Assembly (NCBI GenBank): GCA_963822695.1
Contig: CAWGJH010000021.1
Coordinates: 62,001 to 126,000 of the forward strand
Source of the DNA: GCA-003244245 sp963822695
GTDB lineage: Bacteria; Actinomycetota; Actinomycetes; Mycobacteriales; Pseudonocardiaceae
DNA: 64,000 nucleotides
Direction of reading: 5' to 3'
Shown here piece by piece: positions 8,433 through 17,625 of this stretch; position 1 is the stretch's first letter, and every line of letters begins with the position of its first letter. A model generated the notes under the pieces. That model saw only the letters and a list, made by a program, of their open reading frames with translations. It was not told where the DNA came from and ran no database searches. The translations under genes and the position numbers were made by a program.

Positions 8433-8958
8433 GTAAGCCCCTCCTCTAACTTCGTGTCCCAGGAACTTCTCTTCCTAGGGTGACGCTGGATGCGTCTTTC
8501 GCTCGCGGGGAATTGAAGGCCCGCGGCGTCTCTTGTCTCGTGACGGTGTCTACGGCGAGTCCGCGCCCCAACAGAAGATCGTTCCGATCGACCGCGATGC
8601 CGTTACGTATTCGTTATGCGGTCGGTTAAGACGATGAACCGTCACATGTTCATTCGTACCTCGAACGCCCACCCATTGCAACCAGGGCTACTTACGTTTA
8701 CTCATGCAACGGAAGTCCATGTCCGTGGGCGGTAACGAGCACGTCGCCCTTTATGTCCGGAATAGAGCGTGCCTCGCTCGCGCTGGAAGATCACACACTG
8801 CGGCTACCGTATTAGGTGGCAGAAGGACCCGAACTGAATGAGCCCAAGCGCGTTGCTCGGGTTTATCTTTCTTCGCGCGCGGGTATACCCAGGCTGTCGT
8901 CGATGTGCGGACCACCATAACAGTCAATCGATCATTGCCGACATGGCAGGACGAAGGG
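8433..8958. other. 525-bp intergenic region between divergent genes
   Basis: The sequence is less GC-rich than its surroundings and has no open frame with a ribosome site. It must contain the promoter of the Gly/Tyr-rich gene (leftward) and of the DJ-1/PfpI gene (rightward). I see no tRNA, riboswitch or repeat that I can name. Confidence 0.5.
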
Positions 8959-9531
8959 ATGCGGGATATGGCGGGTACGTTGACCGGCCGTCGGGTGGCC
9001 ATCCTGGCGGCCCGGGGTGTGGAACAAGTGGAGCTGGTCCAGCCGCGGCAGGCGGTCACGGAAGCCGGCGCGACCGCTGAGCTGCTGTCCCTTGAGCCTG
9101 GCACCGTCCAGGCCACCAACCATGACCTCGAACTGGCCGAGGAGTTCGACGTGGACCGGGTGGTCTCCGAGGCCTCCATCGACGACTATGACGCGCTGAT
9201 CTTGCCTGGCGGCACGGTCAACCCCGACACGCTGCGCCAAGACAGCGCCGCGGTGGCCTTCGTGCGGGACTTCGTCGAGGCCGGCAAACCGGTCGGCGTG
9301 ATCTGTCACGGACCGTGGACGCTGGTGGAGGCCGACGTTGTCCGCGGGCGCACCCTCACCAGCTGGCCGAGCGTGCGTACCGACATCCGTAACGCCGGCG
9401 GCACGGTGCGGGATCAGGACGTCGTCATTGACGGCAACCTCGTGTCCAGTCGCGGGCCCCACGACCTTCCAGCGTTCTGCCGCGCGATCGTTGCGCACTT
9501 CGCCGCCGCCGAGGCGCGTGCCTCCTCGTAG
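8959..9531 (+). CDS. DJ-1/PfpI family protein
   Basis: About 190 residues of the class I glutamine-amidotransferase fold. The nucleophilic elbow is ICHGPW (Cys near 116) and the glycine-rich LPGGTVNPD forms the Glu/oxyanion region. The family includes PfpI/YhbO protein deglycases and stress proteins; cytosolic. ATG 8959 and ATG 8968 both follow GAAGGG; an upstream ATG at 8905 lacks a ribosome site. It stands alone, with a long upstream region. Confidence 0.88.
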   Translation: MRDMAGTLTGRRVAILAARGVEQVELVQPRQAVTEAGATAELLSLEPGTVQATNHDLELAEEFDVDRVVSEASIDDYDALILPGGTVNPDTLRQDSAAVAFVRDFVEAGKPVGVICHGPWTLVEADVVRGRTLTSWPSVRTDIRNAGGTVRDQDVVIDGNLVSSRGPHDLPAFCRAIVAHFAAAEARASS

Positions 9532-9618
9532 CGGCGGGTAGCGGGGGTGGCGGGGGGAAGCGGGGGAAACTGACACCCAATTCGCGGCCGGTTGGGCATA
9601 GGGCTAGTCTCCACCGCG

Positions 9619-10275
9619 ATGTACTCACGAGCGCAGGTCATCCATCTGGGGGCGCTGTCTGGTCAGCTAGGTCAGGCGCTCCGGCACCTGTTTGAGGTGG
9701 TGCTGGCCCCATTGGGGCTGTTCTACCTGCTCCTGACCCTCACCAACCTGACCGGCGGGCTGCTCGCCGCACTGGGCTGGGCGTTGGGCGCGCTGGCGCG
9801 CCGGGTGCTGACACGCTCGCCGATCCCCGCCGTGCTGTGGCTCAGCACCGGCTTGCTCGTGGTCCGCACCGCCATCGGATACGCCACCGGAAGCGTGTTC
9901 CTGTACTTCCTGCAGCCCACGTTGCAGAACTTCCTGATCGCGTTCGTGCTGCTGGCCACCGTACGGTTGCGCCGGCCCCTGATCGCCCGGCTGGCCGATG
10001 ACTTCTGCGCCTTCCCCGTCGCCCTCACCAGCAATCTTCGGGTGCAGCGGTTCTTCCGGCGGGTGTCGCTGCTGTGGGCGCTGGTGTTCCTGACCAACGG
10101 CGTGGCGACGCTGTGGGTGCTCGCCCGCGCCACCCTGGGAAACTTCCTCATGGTCACCACCGCCGGGTCGTTCACCCTGGTGGGAATCGCCGCGGTGGTG
10201 TCGCTGCTGTGGTTTCGACGGGAGCTGCGTGGCGAGGGCATCCGGCTGCGGTTCGGCGCCGCGGTCGCGAGCTGA
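9619..10275 (+). CDS. VC0807-like integral membrane protein
   Basis: About 218 residues with roughly five to six hydrophobic segments (for example LGLFYLLLTLTNLTGGLLAAL, IPAVLWLSTGLLVVRTAIGY and SFTLVGIAAVVSLLWF). The layout resembles the VC0807 family, whose function is unknown. ATG 9619 is preferred to TTG 9592, though neither has a strong ribosome site. It converges on the SDR gene, with its stop 18 bases from that gene's stop. Confidence 0.7.
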   Translation: MYSRAQVIHLGALSGQLGQALRHLFEVVLAPLGLFYLLLTLTNLTGGLLAALGWALGALARRVLTRSPIPAVLWLSTGLLVVRTAIGYATGSVFLYFLQPTLQNFLIAFVLLATVRLRRPLIARLADDFCAFPVALTSNLRVQRFFRRVSLLWALVFLTNGVATLWVLARATLGNFLMVTTAGSFTLVGIAAVVSLLWFRRELRGEGIRLRFGAAVAS

Positions 10276-10293
10276 TCGAGCCGAAACGTGAGC

Positions 10294-11028
10294 TCAGCCG
10301 AATCGCCTGGCCAGCCGGTGGAACAGCTCCGGAACCGCGCCCTGTAGCCGGGCGGGCACCGTGAGCCAGCGCGGCACGAACACCTCCGCCTTGCCCCGCT
10401 CGATCGCCTGGAGGAGCGCCGATGCCACCTCGGCGGGGGCGATCTGGCGGGGGAACCGGCGGTCGTAGGCCCGCCCGCGGTGGTCGAAGAACGGGGTGCG
10501 TACCGCGCCGGGCAGCAGCGTGGTGACGCCGATGCCCTCGCCGGCCACCTCGTGGCGGACGCTGGCCGCGAAGGTCCGCAGCCCGGCCTTCGTCGCGGCG
10601 TACACCGCTTCGCTGCCGACGCCCACCGCCGCGATGGAGGACACGAATACCAGGTGCCCGCGCCCGCGCTCCCGCATTCCAGGCAGCGCGGCGCGGCTGA
10701 GCCGCAGCGGGGCGAGGAGGTTCAGCGCGACCAGTGCGTCGATATCCGGCTCAGCCATCCCCGCCAGGTCCCCGGCCCACCCGCGGCCCGCCGAATTCAC
10801 CAGCAGGTCGACGCCCGCCGCGGCATCAGCTGCCCGGGACAGACCCTCGGCGCTCGACAGGTCGGCTACCAGCGTATGAGCCCCGGTGCGGCGCGCCAGC
10901 GCGTCCAGCCGGTCGGAGTCCCGGCCGAGCACCACCAGCCGGCAGCCAGCCGCGGCGAGCCCCTCGGCGATAGCCGCGCCGATGCCCGACGATCCACCGG
11001 TGACCAGGGCTTTCCATTCGCTGATCAC
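10294..11028 (-). CDS. SDR family NAD(P)-dependent oxidoreductase
   Basis: 244 residues of the classical short-chain dehydrogenase fold: cofactor loop TGGSSGIG (about 10-17), NSAG (about 84), catalytic Ser in VSSIAAVG and the YAATK dyad (Tyr/Lys about 141-145). The substrate is unknown. The GTG start overlaps the DMT transporter stop (GTGA), making it the last gene of a four-gene leftward operon with PucR, the GT-acyltransferase fusion and the transporter. A lipid or polyol substrate is plausible from context only. Confidence 0.9.
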   Translation of the reverse strand: MISEWKALVTGGSSGIGAAIAEGLAAAGCRLVVLGRDSDRLDALARRTGAHTLVADLSSAEGLSRAADAAAGVDLLVNSAGRGWAGDLAGMAEPDIDALVALNLLAPLRLSRAALPGMRERGRGHLVFVSSIAAVGVGSEAVYAATKAGLRTFAASVRHEVAGEGIGVTTLLPGAVRTPFFDHRGRAYDRRFPRQIAPAEVASALLQAIERGKAEVFVPRWLTVPARLQGAVPELFHRLARRFG

Positions 11029-11963
11029 CCCCAGGCGACCCGGTGTGACGATCCGGCGCCCCGATCCCTCGCCCGTTCAATCTCCTGACGGAGTTGGGTA
11101 CCGCGGTACGTCAGCAGCACGACACTGCCGATCAGGACCACCACCGAGATCACCTCGCCGGCGAGCACAGCGGGCGAGGTGATCACCCGTTCCCCCAGCC
11201 AGCTCACCCCGATCGCCACGCCGACCAGCGGATCCACGATCGTGATGATGGCCAGCGCCGGGGCGATGAGGGTGCCCTGCTGGAAGGTGTTCTGGCTGAG
11301 CAGGAACCCCATCGGGCCCACCGCGCAGACCACGTAGAGCAGCGGGTGCTCGAAGGGCTCGATGAATCCGTTGGCCCGGAACTGGCCGGTGACCACCTTC
11401 ATCAATCCGGCGGTGATGCCGTAGAGCACGCCGGTGGCCGCTGCCAGCGCCGCGACGTGAACCGCCCCGGAGAACCGGGCGGCTCCGGCGAGGCACCCGA
11501 GGACGATCACACCCAGCACGATGGCCAGCGGCACCAGTGCCCAACCGTCCGCACGTGGGGTGGTGGCGCCGGTCGGCCGGGCGAGCACCAGGAAGGCGGA
11601 CAAGCCGGCCACGCACCCCAGCGCGCCGAGCACGACCAGCCGGTCCACGCTGCGATGGGCCAGCAGCGCCGAGAACACCGCGCCGAACAGCACGCCGGTC
11701 ACCAGGAGCGGCTGCACCAGAACCAGCGGACCGAACGCGAGGGCGACGAGTTGCAGGCCCAAGCCTACGATGACGGCCACGATCCCCAGCACCCACACCG
11801 GCTGGCGGATCAGCTCCAGCAGCAGTCGCGGGTTGAGCGTGCCCGCGGTCGGCACCTGCTTGGTGGCGCGCTGCTGAACCGCGCTGGCCAGCCCGAAACT
11901 TGCTGCCCCCGCCACCGCGGCCGGCACCGCGATGAAGAACACCGTCAACGTCGAGTTCGACAT
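11025..11963 (-). CDS. DMT superfamily membrane transporter
   Basis: 312 residues with about nine to ten predicted transmembrane helices, ending in a short basic tail. The hydrophobicity pattern, with two similar halves, is that of EamA/DMT transporters (LVLVQPLLVTGVLFGAVFSALL in the first half, VDPLVGVAIGVSWLGERVI in the second). The substrate is unknown. Start ATG 11963 lies three bases after the preceding stop, with GGAGTG upstream, so it belongs to the PucR operon. Confidence 0.85.
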   Translation of the reverse strand: MSNSTLTVFFIAVPAAVAGAASFGLASAVQQRATKQVPTAGTLNPRLLLELIRQPVWVLGIVAVIVGLGLQLVALAFGPLVLVQPLLVTGVLFGAVFSALLAHRSVDRLVVLGALGCVAGLSAFLVLARPTGATTPRADGWALVPLAIVLGVIVLGCLAGAARFSGAVHVAALAAATGVLYGITAGLMKVVTGQFRANGFIEPFEHPLLYVVCAVGPMGFLLSQNTFQQGTLIAPALAIITIVDPLVGVAIGVSWLGERVITSPAVLAGEVISVVVLIGSVVLLTYRGTQLRQEIERARDRGAGSSHRVAWG

Positions 11964-11966
11964 GTC

Positions 11967-14477
11967 TCACTCCTGTGTTGTCTCGGCTGGCTGCTTTTTC
12001 TGAGTAGCCGGTGCATCGGTCGCCAGGTCGTCGAAGGCCCGATGCAGCGCGTCAGCGAACTGATCCGCGCCGGGGAGTAGCCCGGTATCTGTGGTCACTC
12101 CGACACCGATCATGTCTCCCCAAGTCAGGAAACCGACAGCCAGTCCGACGCCCTCCGCGAGCGGCAGCACCGGGAACACCGAGACGACTCGAGCTCCCCA
12201 TACATAATGTGCTTTTCGTGGCCCTGGCAATACCGACGCGATGAGACTGAAGAACCGCCGCCGGTAGATCGAGCGCACCAGCCTGGCGTGCAGCGGGGCT
12301 GGCAGGCGGCCCAGCGCGGCCACCACGGCCTGCGCGGCGACCGGCTGATCGGCACGTTCCAGCCTGGTCAGCGCCTCCGCCACCGCCACGACCCGCCGGT
12401 CCAGCGGCATCGGCCCGACCGGCAGGTCCAGGGAGACTGCGGCCGTATGGTTACCCCGGTAACGATTGTTCCCGTCATGATCGCTGCCGCCGGCCCGCCG
12501 GAGGGGGTAGGTGGTCCGGGGGACCATCGCCCGCAGCCGGTCGCCCACCGCGGTAGCGGCCGGGTCGGTGTGGTGCAGCGCCTCGCCGACCAAAGCCAGC
12601 AGCAGCGCGGTCGTGCCTACCCCGTGCTCCCGGGCAGTGGCCCGCACCGCGGCTGCGGGCAGCTCCACCATGGCGTAGTCCCGGGCTGGGGTGCTCGGGC
12701 CGACCGGCCCACCAGAGGGTGCGGGGCCCGCGCTGGCCAGGCTCACCAGGCCGCGGAGCACCCGGCTGGCGTGGCCGGCCCGGGCCCGCCAGCGTGCTGC
12801 GGGAGGAGACGCGCCGTGCCGGGTTCGGGGCTGCTCCCGGTCCGAGAGCAGCCCGAGCAGGGTGGCGGTGACGGCCAGCCCGTCGCCCAGGCTGTGGTGC
12901 ATCTTCGCCAGCACCATGGTCCGCGCGGTGTCGGCGTCCTGCACCACCTCCAGTTGCCACGGCGGCGCCTCCAGCGATACCGGGGTGCCGAAGAACTCCC
13001 GCAGTGCCGCCGAGGCGGGCACGCCATGGGCGGTGCCGACCGTTCGGGCGCGCAGGTGGGCGCCGGGGTTGACGTCGTCGGCGGGCAGCCAGCGCGGCCG
13101 CCGGCCCGGGCGCAGGTCCAGGCGGCGGCGCAGCATCGGCAGGGCGGGCACCCGGTCGGTGATGCGCACCGCCAGGTCGCTGGCGAGCCGTTCCGGCGAG
13201 CCGGCAATCCCGTGACCGTCGAGTAGCAGGACGGCGCCGACCTGCTGGGGAACCGTAGGAGTGGTGGCGTGGGCGAAGAAGGCGTCGGGCGCGGACAGTG
13301 GGCGGGCACCGTGGTGCCGGGGCAGCCCGGGTAGGGCGGCGATTTCAGCATCCAGATCGAGGGCACCGATATGGGTCAGCGCGCGCCGCTCAGCGTGGGC
13401 GAGCCGGGCGGGCTGCGCCGCGAAACCGCGCAGGGCGGCGATCAGCTCTGCCGGCCCGTCGCAGCGGGTGGCCAGCCCGGCCTGCGCCATCAGCTCGGCA
13501 TTGGCCTTGCCGTGCCCGGCGATCGGCTCGAACATCAGCACCGCCCGTCCGCACGCCACGGCCTCCAGCGCCGTCGCGCCGCCGGCGTTGGTCACCACGA
13601 CGTCGGCGGCCGCGGTCAGCGCCGGCATCTCGGAGGTCCAGCGCAGCGGCACCAGCCGCTGCGCCGGGCTGCTCCCCACCAGCGTGGCGCGCGCCACCAG
13701 TCGGGCGCGCAGCGCCTCGTTGTGCCCGCAGGCCACCACGACGCAGAGGTCCGGCCCGGCGGCCAGCCCGGCCTCGACCGCGCGCTCCACCGAGCCGAAC
13801 CCGAGGGAACCGCAGGAGATCAGCACGATCAGGCGGTGTTCGGGCAAGCCACAACGCCGCCGGACTGCGATCTGGTCGGCCTTCGAGGCCGGGCGGAACA
13901 CGGAGACGACCGGGGGCGCCCCGACCGCTCCCCGCGCGTCGGGCCGGGCCTGGTACATCGCCCGCAGGCTCGGCTCGCTCGCCACGTAGTGCAGGTCGAC
14001 CTCGGGATAGACCCAGAACGGGTGCGGCGCGAAGTCCGAGATGATGGCCGCGACCGGCACGTCCAGACCGCCGCGGCGCCGGATCCAGTCCAGTCCCGCA
14101 GTGCCCAGCGGGTAGGTCGACACCACAAGGTCCGGCCGGTATTCCTCGATGATCGGCGCGAGCCGAAGGCCGCTCCACACCCCGACGACGCGGCAGGACG
14201 ACGCGGCGAACCAGCGGTGGCGCCACAGCGAGCGGTAGAAGAAGTCGTAGAGCCAGGGGGTGGTGTCCACGTTCACCCGGTAGATCCAGCGGAATCCCGG
14301 GCCGACCCAGGAGCCCATCTCCACCAAGGTGTCCACCCGGCGGATCGTGCATCCGGGCCAGAGCTGCCGGGCCCGCTCCTCAACCGCCCGCGCGGTCGCG
14401 TTGTGGCCCTCGCCGATGGTGGCGCTGACCACGAGCACTCTGTGCGGAGGCACGAGCTGCGCCGGCGTGGCGTTCAC
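11967..14477 (-). CDS. GT28 glycosyltransferase - WS/DGAT acyltransferase fusion
   Basis: An 836-residue fusion. Residues 1 to about 375 are an MGDG-synthase/GT28-type glycosyltransferase: N-terminal VVSATIGEGHNATA, a sugar-nucleotide part with SCGSLGFG, and the donor loop TNAGGATALEAVACG. Residues about 385 to 825 are a wax ester synthase/diacylglycerol acyltransferase with the catalytic HHSLGDG (HHxxxDG, about 523-529). Such enzymes make glycolipids from diacylglycerol and acylate diacylglycerol or alcohols, respectively. Joining them suggests one protein that partitions diacylglycerol between glycolipid and neutral lipid. GTG 14477 overlaps the PucR stop; a longer start at 14528 would invade that gene. 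Confidence 0.88.
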   Translation of the reverse strand: MNATPAQLVPPHRVLVVSATIGEGHNATARAVEERARQLWPGCTIRRVDTLVEMGSWVGPGFRWIYRVNVDTTPWLYDFFYRSLWRHRWFAASSCRVVGVWSGLRLAPIIEEYRPDLVVSTYPLGTAGLDWIRRRGGLDVPVAAIISDFAPHPFWVYPEVDLHYVASEPSLRAMYQARPDARGAVGAPPVVSVFRPASKADQIAVRRRCGLPEHRLIVLISCGSLGFGSVERAVEAGLAAGPDLCVVVACGHNEALRARLVARATLVGSSPAQRLVPLRWTSEMPALTAAADVVVTNAGGATALEAVACGRAVLMFEPIAGHGKANAELMAQAGLATRCDGPAELIAALRGFAAQPARLAHAERRALTHIGALDLDAEIAALPGLPRHHGARPLSAPDAFFAHATTPTVPQQVGAVLLLDGHGIAGSPERLASDLAVRITDRVPALPMLRRRLDLRPGRRPRWLPADDVNPGAHLRARTVGTAHGVPASAALREFFGTPVSLEAPPWQLEVVQDADTARTMVLAKMHHSLGDGLAVTATLLGLLSDREQPRTRHGASPPAARWRARAGHASRVLRGLVSLASAGPAPSGGPVGPSTPARDYAMVELPAAAVRATAREHGVGTTALLLALVGEALHHTDPAATAVGDRLRAMVPRTTYPLRRAGGSDHDGNNRYRGNHTAAVSLDLPVGPMPLDRRVVAVAEALTRLERADQPVAAQAVVAALGRLPAPLHARLVRSIYRRRFFSLIASVLPGPRKAHYVWGARVVSVFPVLPLAEGVGLAVGFLTWGDMIGVGVTTDTGLLPGADQFADALHRAFDDLATDAPATQKKQPAETTQE

Positions 14478-15694
14478 TGGTGTGACCCCGACTCGGTGTG
14501 CGCTGACTCGGTGATCGCCGGACCCCACGCCAGCGCCAGCAGCAGCGTGGCGCGGGTGGCGGGGTCCTCCAGCGTGGACCCGAACAGCTCACGCAGCTGG
14601 GCCAGCCGGTATCGCACCGTCTGCGGGTGCACGTGCAGCTCGTCGGCCACCGCCTTGCGGTTGCCCATGTTCATCAGCCAGGACGTGAGGGTCGTCAGCA
14701 GCCGGTCGCGGGTGGGATCGGGCAGCGCGGCAAGTGGGGCCAGGCACTGCTGGCGCAACGCCGCCAGCAGCCGGTCGTCGCGGTGCACCACCATCGCGTC
14801 GAGGTGCTCGTTGACAAAGAGCGGGTCGTCAGGGAGCAGGCTGGCCTGCTGCAACCGCATGGCGTGCTCGGCGAGGCTCACGCTGGCCGGCAGCCGGTCC
14901 AGCGGCACGGTGGTGCCCACCACGGCCCCGGCGCCGCCTAGCGCGGTCGCCAACCGCTTGCGCACTCCGGGGCCCTCGGGGTCCGGCACGATCGCCCCCA
15001 GCATCGTCGGTCGCCGCAGCCGCAGGCAGGAATCGTCCAGGCGGTCCAGCAGCACCCGCCCGACCTCGTTGTCCGGTTCGATCAGGACGACCGCGGCCTG
15101 CCGGGGCAACGACCACCCGGCCCGGGCCGCCGCCGCGTGCAGCGCCGCCGTGTCGCAGCGGTCCGACAGCAGCAGTTCCGCCAGCTCGTCCCGCAACCGC
15201 TCGCGGGCCTGGCCAGCGGCCGTCTGAGCCTGGACGTACCCCCGCCACGACGCTGACGACAGCTGGTCCACAGCGGCGAACACGGCCGCGGCCAACCCAG
15301 CTAACGCCTCGGCGGGAACGCCGAGCTCTAGCGCTGTGTCGGCCACATGCCGCCAGGTCACCGCCGCACCGGTCCGGTACGCGGCCAGCAGCGGGGTCAC
15401 GTCCCGTTGCTGCTGGTAGTGGATGCGCCCGATCTCCTCGAACAGGGCCTGCTCCACCGCGGACGCCAGCTGGGACGCCGCCGTCGAGGGGTCCTGCTCG
15501 GCCAGCGTGACCAGCCGGGCGATGAATCCCTCGGCGGCGCCGAGGATCTCCTCGAAGCCGTCGGCGAGGAACCCCGCGTAGTCCGGTTGCCGCTCGGCGA
15601 GCAGCTCACGGACCTCAGCCAGGATGGCCGGCAGCCGATGCACAATCGCGGGAACCAGGTCGGGTAGTTGTATATGATCTTCCTCGATGTCCAT
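14474..15694 (-). CDS. PucR-type transcriptional regulator
   Basis: 406 residues: a helical RsbT-co-antagonist/PucR-type N-terminal sensor region, a GGDEF-like central domain and a C-terminal PucR helix-turn-helix (KAVADELHVHPQTVRYRLAQL). It heads the operon with the GT-acyltransferase fusion and diverges from the hopanoid operon across 150 bp. It may therefore control one or both lipid pathways. The effector is unknown. Start ATG 15694 was kept because the next in-frame starts would remove the first helix. Confidence 0.85.
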   Translation of the reverse strand: MDIEEDHIQLPDLVPAIVHRLPAILAEVRELLAERQPDYAGFLADGFEEILGAAEGFIARLVTLAEQDPSTAASQLASAVEQALFEEIGRIHYQQQRDVTPLLAAYRTGAAVTWRHVADTALELGVPAEALAGLAAAVFAAVDQLSSASWRGYVQAQTAAGQARERLRDELAELLLSDRCDTAALHAAAARAGWSLPRQAAVVLIEPDNEVGRVLLDRLDDSCLRLRRPTMLGAIVPDPEGPGVRKRLATALGGAGAVVGTTVPLDRLPASVSLAEHAMRLQQASLLPDDPLFVNEHLDAMVVHRDDRLLAALRQQCLAPLAALPDPTRDRLLTTLTSWLMNMGNRKAVADELHVHPQTVRYRLAQLRELFGSTLEDPATRATLLLALAWGPAITESAHTESGSHQ

Positions 15695-15844
15695 GGCCCG
15701 TTACCCCCATCATTGAGCCGCTCGATAGCCTGAGGTACTCCCCATACAATCCCATGACGTTTACTCACATGTGACAACTTGATGGCGTGAGAACTGACAG
15801 TTTAGGCGCAGAAATACCCCAGTTGACGGCCTGAAGATGGCTTC

Positions 15845-16756
15845 ATGGCAGCGATCCCGGATCCGGATGCGCTGACGCGCGACCGCGCGCTGCGCCGTCA
15901 GCGGCACGCCGAGAACTTTCCGGTCGCGCTGCGGTTGCTGCCCCGGCGGCTGCGGGCCGATCTCATCGCGGTGTACGACGTCGCCCGGGTCATCGACGAC
16001 CTCGGCGACCAGGCCGTGGGAGATCGGACGGCGCTGCTGACGGAGTTCGGGCGGGACCTTGCCGCGGTGTGGGAGGGTGGGCGACCCGAGCATCCGGTGC
16101 TGCGGCGGTTGGTGCCCACGGTGCAGGTTCGCGGGCTGGACCGCGAACCGTTCCAGCGGCTGGTGCAAGCCAACCTGGTTGACCAGCGAGTTCACCGGTA
16201 CGCGACCTATGCCGAGCTCCGGGGCTACTGCACGCTGTCGGCGGAGCCGATCGGCCGGATCGTGCTCGCCCTGCTCGGAGTGGGTGACCTGGCGGCGATC
16301 AAGTGCTCCGATCGGGTCTGCACCGCTTTGCAGCTGATCGAGCACTGGCAGGACGTCGCCGAGGACCGCCGAGCCGGTCGGGTGTACCTCCCCCAGGAAG
16401 ATCTCGCCACTTTCGGGGTGGCCGAGGCCGAGCTCGATGGCACGGTCGCCTCCCCGGCGCTGCGCCGGCTGATGGCCTTCCAGATCATCCGGGCTGCGGA
16501 GCTGCTCGACTCTGGTGCTCCCCTGGTCGGGCTGCTGCGCGGGTGGGCGCGGCTGGCCGTGGCCGGGTACCTGGCCGGCGGGCGCGCCGCGCTCGACGCG
16601 CTACGCCGTGCACATGGCGACGTCCTGGCCGGGCCACCACTGCCTCGCCGCCGCGACGTCCTCCGCCACCTGGCGCGCCTCCTCACCTTCACCAGCGCTG
16701 CGGTGAGAGCTGTGGACTCGGGCGAGCACCAAGCGCGGGGAGGTGGAGTGACGTGA
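15845..16756 (+). CDS. hpnC: Hydroxysqualene synthase HpnC-like protein
   Basis: 303 residues of the trans-isoprenyl diphosphate synthase head-to-head fold. The first Asp-rich motif is in VYDVARVIDDLGDQ (about 40-53) and the second region reads EHWQDVAEDRRAGRVYLP, DVAED taking the place of DxxxD. In bacteria HpnC turns presqualene diphosphate into hydroxysqualene, the middle step from farnesyl diphosphate to squalene. It is first in a seven-gene rightward operon and overlaps hpnD by GTGA, as expected for the HpnCDE set. Confidence 0.92.
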   Translation: MAAIPDPDALTRDRALRRQRHAENFPVALRLLPRRLRADLIAVYDVARVIDDLGDQAVGDRTALLTEFGRDLAAVWEGGRPEHPVLRRLVPTVQVRGLDREPFQRLVQANLVDQRVHRYATYAELRGYCTLSAEPIGRIVLALLGVGDLAAIKCSDRVCTALQLIEHWQDVAEDRRAGRVYLPQEDLATFGVAEAELDGTVASPALRRLMAFQIIRAAELLDSGAPLVGLLRGWARLAVAGYLAGGRAALDALRRAHGDVLAGPPLPRRRDVLRHLARLLTFTSAAVRAVDSGEHQARGGGVT

Positions 16757-17625
16757 GCAGTGTCGCAGTCAGCGTCGAGGGGGCCTTCGAGCTGTGTGAG
16801 TCGATCACCAGGACGCAGGCGCGCAACTTCTATTATGGGATCCGGTTGCTGCGGCCGGACAAGCGTGCGGCGCTGTGCGCGGTGTACGCGCTGGCTCGGC
16901 GGATCGACGATATCGGCGACGGCGATCTCCCCCGGAGCGAGAAGCTGGCCGCGCTGGCCGGGGTGCGGTGCGCGTTGGCTGACCTGGCCCATCCTGGGGA
17001 CGACCCGGTGCTCACCGCGGTCGCGGACCTGGCGGCCCGGCTGCCCCTGCCGCTGGGTGCCTTCGACGAGTTGGTCGGTGGCGTGGAGATGGACGTGTTG
17101 GGGCGGCGCTACACCGATTTCGACGAGCTGGTCGGGTACTGCCGATGCGTGGCCGGCGCGGTCGGCCGGCTGTGCCTGGCGGTGTTCGGCAGCCGTCCTG
17201 ACCCGCAGGCACCCGAGTACGCCGACACGCTGGGCATCGCCCTACAGCAGATCAACATCCTGCGAGACATCCGGGAGGACCTCGGCAACGGCCGGGTCTA
17301 CCTGCCCCAGCACGACCTGGACCGGTTCGGTGTGCAGCTGACTCTGGACGATCAGGGCGACCTGGTTGACGCAGGCGGCCGGCTCACCGCGCTGATCCGG
17401 CACAGTGCGCAGCGCGCGCGCCAGTGGTATCAACATGGGCAGCGCCTGATCCCGCTGCTCGACCGGCGCAGCGCGGCGTGCTGTGTTGCGATGTCGGGGA
17501 TCTATCTGCGGCTGCTGGACCGTATCGCCGAGCGGCCCAGCCTGGTGTTCGACCGGCGGCTGTCGCTGTCCGGGTGGCAGAAAGCAGAGGTGGCGATGCG
17601 AGCCCTCACTGGGTTGTCGGCATGA
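16753..17625 (+). CDS. hpnD: Presqualene diphosphate synthase HpnD
   Basis: 290 residues. The first Asp motif is in VYALARRIDDIGDGD (about 37-51) and the second is NILRDIREDLGNGRVYLP (about 170-187), both complete, as in active squalene/phytoene synthases. It condenses two farnesyl diphosphates into presqualene diphosphate. GTG 16753 overlaps the hpnC stop and its own stop overlaps hpnE as ATGA, so the three enzymes are co-translated. Confidence 0.93.
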   Translation: MSSVAVSVEGAFELCESITRTQARNFYYGIRLLRPDKRAALCAVYALARRIDDIGDGDLPRSEKLAALAGVRCALADLAHPGDDPVLTAVADLAARLPLPLGAFDELVGGVEMDVLGRRYTDFDELVGYCRCVAGAVGRLCLAVFGSRPDPQAPEYADTLGIALQQINILRDIREDLGNGRVYLPQHDLDRFGVQLTLDDQGDLVDAGGRLTALIRHSAQRARQWYQHGQRLIPLLDRRSAACCVAMSGIYLRLLDRIAERPSLVFDRRLSLSGWQKAEVAMRALTGLSA

